Shown here one piece after another: positions 39,668-40,829 of a DNA stretch of 40,829 nucleotides. Each line of letters starts with the position of its first letter. Position 1 is the stretch's first letter. The notes under the pieces were generated by a model. It was not told the origin of the DNA. It worked only from the letters and a program-made list of their open reading frames with translations, and did no database searches. Both the position numbers and the translations under genes were made by a program. This stretch comes from Desulfohalobiaceae bacterium S24 (GTDB lineage: Bacteria > Desulfobacterota > Desulfovibrionia > Desulfovibrionales > Desulfothermaceae), in assembly GCA_011389765.1 (NCBI GenBank), contig JAABTT010000025.1, positions 1-40,829 of the forward strand, given 5' to 3'.

Positions 39668-39684
39668 TTTTTCGTTTGCAGCGA

Positions 39685-39760
39685 TCCCCGGTAGCTCAAC
39701 CGGCAGAGCGGGTGACTGTTAATCACTAGGTTGGCGGTTCAAGTCCGTCCCGGGGAGCCA
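39685..39760 (+). tRNA. tRNA-Asn (GUU)
   Basis: A 76-nt tRNA. The acceptor stem TCCCCGG pairs with CCGGGGA, the D arm is GCTCAACCGGCAGAGC, the anticodon loop CTGTTAA carries GTT, and the T arm GCGGTTCAAGTCCGTC (about) is regular. The CCA end is encoded (39758-39760). It is followed by a terminator and by direct GGGTAAC repeats that mark an island junction. Confidence 0.95.
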
Positions 39761-39768
39761 AGAAAATC

Positions 39769-39802
39769 AAGAGGTTACTAAATTGGGGTAACCTCTTTTT
39801 TT
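39769..39802 (+). terminator. Terminator after tRNA-Asn
   Basis: AAGAGGTTAC (39769-39778) pairs with GTAACCTCTT (39788-39797) and is followed by a run of T. The same bases contain the first of the GGGTAAC repeats. Confidence 0.8.
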
Positions 39803-39837
39803 TGCCAAAACGCCTTTGGGGTAACTTTCGGGTAACC
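39773..39837. repeat. GGGTAAC repeats next to tRNA-Asn (putative integrase arm sites)
   Basis: GGGGTAAC occurs at 39785-39792 and 39818-39825, GGGTAAC at 39830-39836, and the inverted GGTTAC at 39773-39778. Spacings of 33 and 12 bp start to start. Repeats of this kind flanking a tRNA 3' end are typical of integrase arm-type sites, so the tRNA end is probably an attachment site. The matching att copy is outside the window. Confidence 0.5.
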
Positions 39838-39944
39838 TTTCGAACTGTTCATAATTTTTTTCAATGGCCGCCCGGATATCCGAGCGGCCTTTTTGGTTCT
39901 GGCTTGATTGGTCTCAATTTTTTATTGAGGCTATCCGTTTTTTT

Positions 39945-40292
39945 TCAACGCATGTCTTGAGTCCGGACAAGACGCGTCTCCTGGTATGCCTGCAGGTCTT
40001 TTTGACGATAGCGAATAATTCCGCCGTCCTTAACAAACTTCGGGCCACGTCCCTCATAGCGCCAGTTTTTCAAGGTGGTCGGGTGATACCCGTAAAGGGC
40101 TTCTACTTCCTCCGGGGTCAAGCTAACCTTGTGGTGCAAAGCCACTACTTTGGCTGCCTGGTCGAACTTTTTTTCTAAAGCTTGCAAAACATCCTGGTCA
40201 ATCATCGAACTATCTTTTTCAGAAAGCTCTTTGAATTTTGCGGCCTGCTCTAACCTACATTCAATAATTTTCAATAGTTCTTGATCTGTCAT
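39945..40292 (-). CDS. Excisionase-like helix-turn-helix protein
   Basis: A 115-residue protein. The C-terminal half (about 57-105) is an excisionase/AlpA-type winged HTH: LTPEEVEALYGYHPTTLKNW then RYEGRGPKFVKDGGIIRYRQ and KDLQAYQETR. This resembles the MerR-like HTH_17 family that binds att DNA. The N-terminal half is helical and charged, of unknown role. Start ATG 40292 has AGGAG about 9 bp upstream; the earlier GTG at 40301 sits on the ribosome binding site. It is the gene nearest the tRNA attachment site, reads toward it, and has no integrase beside it in this window. It probably regulates excision or element genes. Confidence 0.7.
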   Translation of the reverse strand: MTDQELLKIIECRLEQAAKFKELSEKDSSMIDQDVLQALEKKFDQAAKVVALHHKVSLTPEEVEALYGYHPTTLKNWRYEGRGPKFVKDGGIIRYRQKDLQAYQETRLVRTQDMR

Positions 40293-40317
40293 TTTGAACA
40301 CTCCTTCCAGCCGTCCT

Positions 40318-40797
40318 TCAGGCCGCGCAGCTGGTTGATCCTTCCATTGCCAAATTCCGGCAGACTTCCCCGATCATTTTATCATCAGCATTCGTGTCGG
40401 CCAGCATTTTGACAAAACTCACGATTGTTTGCCCTTTGGTTTCTTCAAGCTCTTGCCGGGCCTTTTTCTCTGCCTGCTTCGGATCAGGAGCTGCAGAAGC
40501 GGATTGCTTTTCCTCCTGGGGAGGCTTCCGGTAACTTTTCCCATCCAGAAAGGCTTCTTGAACGATCTGGTTTGTCTCGCTGATCCTGAGACTGATTGTG
40601 CCAACATCCCGCTTCACAACTTCAGCCAAAAGGGCCAGACGCTGCCGAAGAAAACGGAGCGAATCGTCTAAAATCGAATACATTATGTCAACGTCCATTT
40701 CTTGTGCATCCCGAAACATGCTCGACATGAGTATAAAAGGATCCAGAAGGCTTTCAAAACAATCCTCCAAATCAAGCAAGATTGAATCGGATTGCAT
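40318..40797 (-). CDS. Mobile-element protein of unknown function
   Basis: A 159-residue protein with no recognised family. The N-terminal half (MQSDSILLDLEDCFESLLDP to about 70) is predicted helical with several acidic residues; then comes a hydrophilic linker with many K, E, P and S residues (about 90-118, QEEKQSASAAPDPKQAEKKA) and a helical C-terminal end. There are no HTH or catalytic motifs. Its start is at 40797; the first 35 nt of the window edge beyond it have no clear feature. It precedes the excisionase-like gene by 25 bp and is read in the same direction, so the two form a probable element operon. Confidence 0.5.
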   Translation of the reverse strand: MQSDSILLDLEDCFESLLDPFILMSSMFRDAQEMDVDIMYSILDDSLRFLRQRLALLAEVVKRDVGTISLRISETNQIVQEAFLDGKSYRKPPQEEKQSASAAPDPKQAEKKARQELEETKGQTIVSFVKMLADTNADDKMIGEVCRNLAMEGSTSCAA

Positions 40798-40829
40798 TTC
40801 ATCAAGGACTTGCCCGCGCTTTAAATGCT

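Overview
The window looks like chromosomal DNA of a Gram-negative anaerobe in the Desulfobacterota, most likely a Desulfovibrionales-type sulfate reducer. The grounds are a fused CobA-HemD protein, an ArsR-methyltransferase regulator of the SahR type next to ahcY, LptF/LptG, an FtsK-efp-aroQ cluster and a mid-GC composition with AT-rich intergenic spacers. A complete glycine betaine (ProVWX) uptake system fits a saline or osmotically variable habitat. The taxonomic call is an inference from gene content, not a measured result.

Layout. 0.4-2.6 kb: a cysteine desulfidase/serine dehydratase family protein overlapping an amidohydrolase. 2.7-8.8 kb: a peptide/nickel-type ABC importer in the order ATPase-ATPase-binding protein-permease-permease plus a small membrane protein. 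8.9-10.3 kb: manC for GDP-mannose. 10.6-13.5 kb (minus strand): a PEBP-like protein, a SplB-like radical SAM protein and purN. 13.7-17.0 kb (minus): proV-proW-proX. 17.3-22.6 kb (minus): cobA-hemD, valS and mutM. 22.8-23.3 kb (plus): a nitroreductase. 23.6-27.9 kb (minus): ftsK, efp, aroQ and a lipoprotein. 28.0 kb (plus): engB. 28.7-31.1 kb (minus): a 61-residue protein with lptF and lptG. 31.3-33.7 kb (plus): uppP, rlpA and a 23S rRNA pseudouridine synthase. 33.7-35.6 kb (plus): a small, partly broken cluster ending in an AMMECR1 protein. 35.7-37.9 kb (minus): sahR-ahcY. 38.0-38.9 kb (minus): an M23 peptidase. 39.1 kb (plus): a cysteine-motif protein. 39.7 kb: tRNA-Asn, followed by what appears to be the end of an integrated element (an excisionase-like gene and an unknown gene).

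How the genes fit together. Envelope biogenesis is well represented (LptF/G, UppP, RlpA, M23 peptidase, ManC). Translation and information genes (ValS, EF-P, RluB-type synthase, EngB, MutM, FtsK, tRNA-Asn) are interspersed. The methyl cycle is covered by sahR-ahcY, with a palindrome directly upstream of sahR that looks like its own operator.

The most unusual trait is in the spacers. At least six families of short dispersed repeats occur: TTGAAGA/TTGAATA-type heptamers, GATTCC/GATAGC hexamers, a 34-bp unit shared at 0.3 and 10.3 kb, GGTTCACGG units on both sides of ftsK, a CGAAATTCGAAA unit, and a nested inverted-repeat element at 12.3-12.5 kb. Several of them abut or even supply the stop codons of neighbouring genes. 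Other points of note are an EF-P with arginine rather than lysine at its tip, a multiply frameshifted small-gene remnant at 34.7-34.9 kb, and the tRNA-Asn island junction. I found no CRISPR array, rRNA gene, complete insertion sequence or obvious new defence system.
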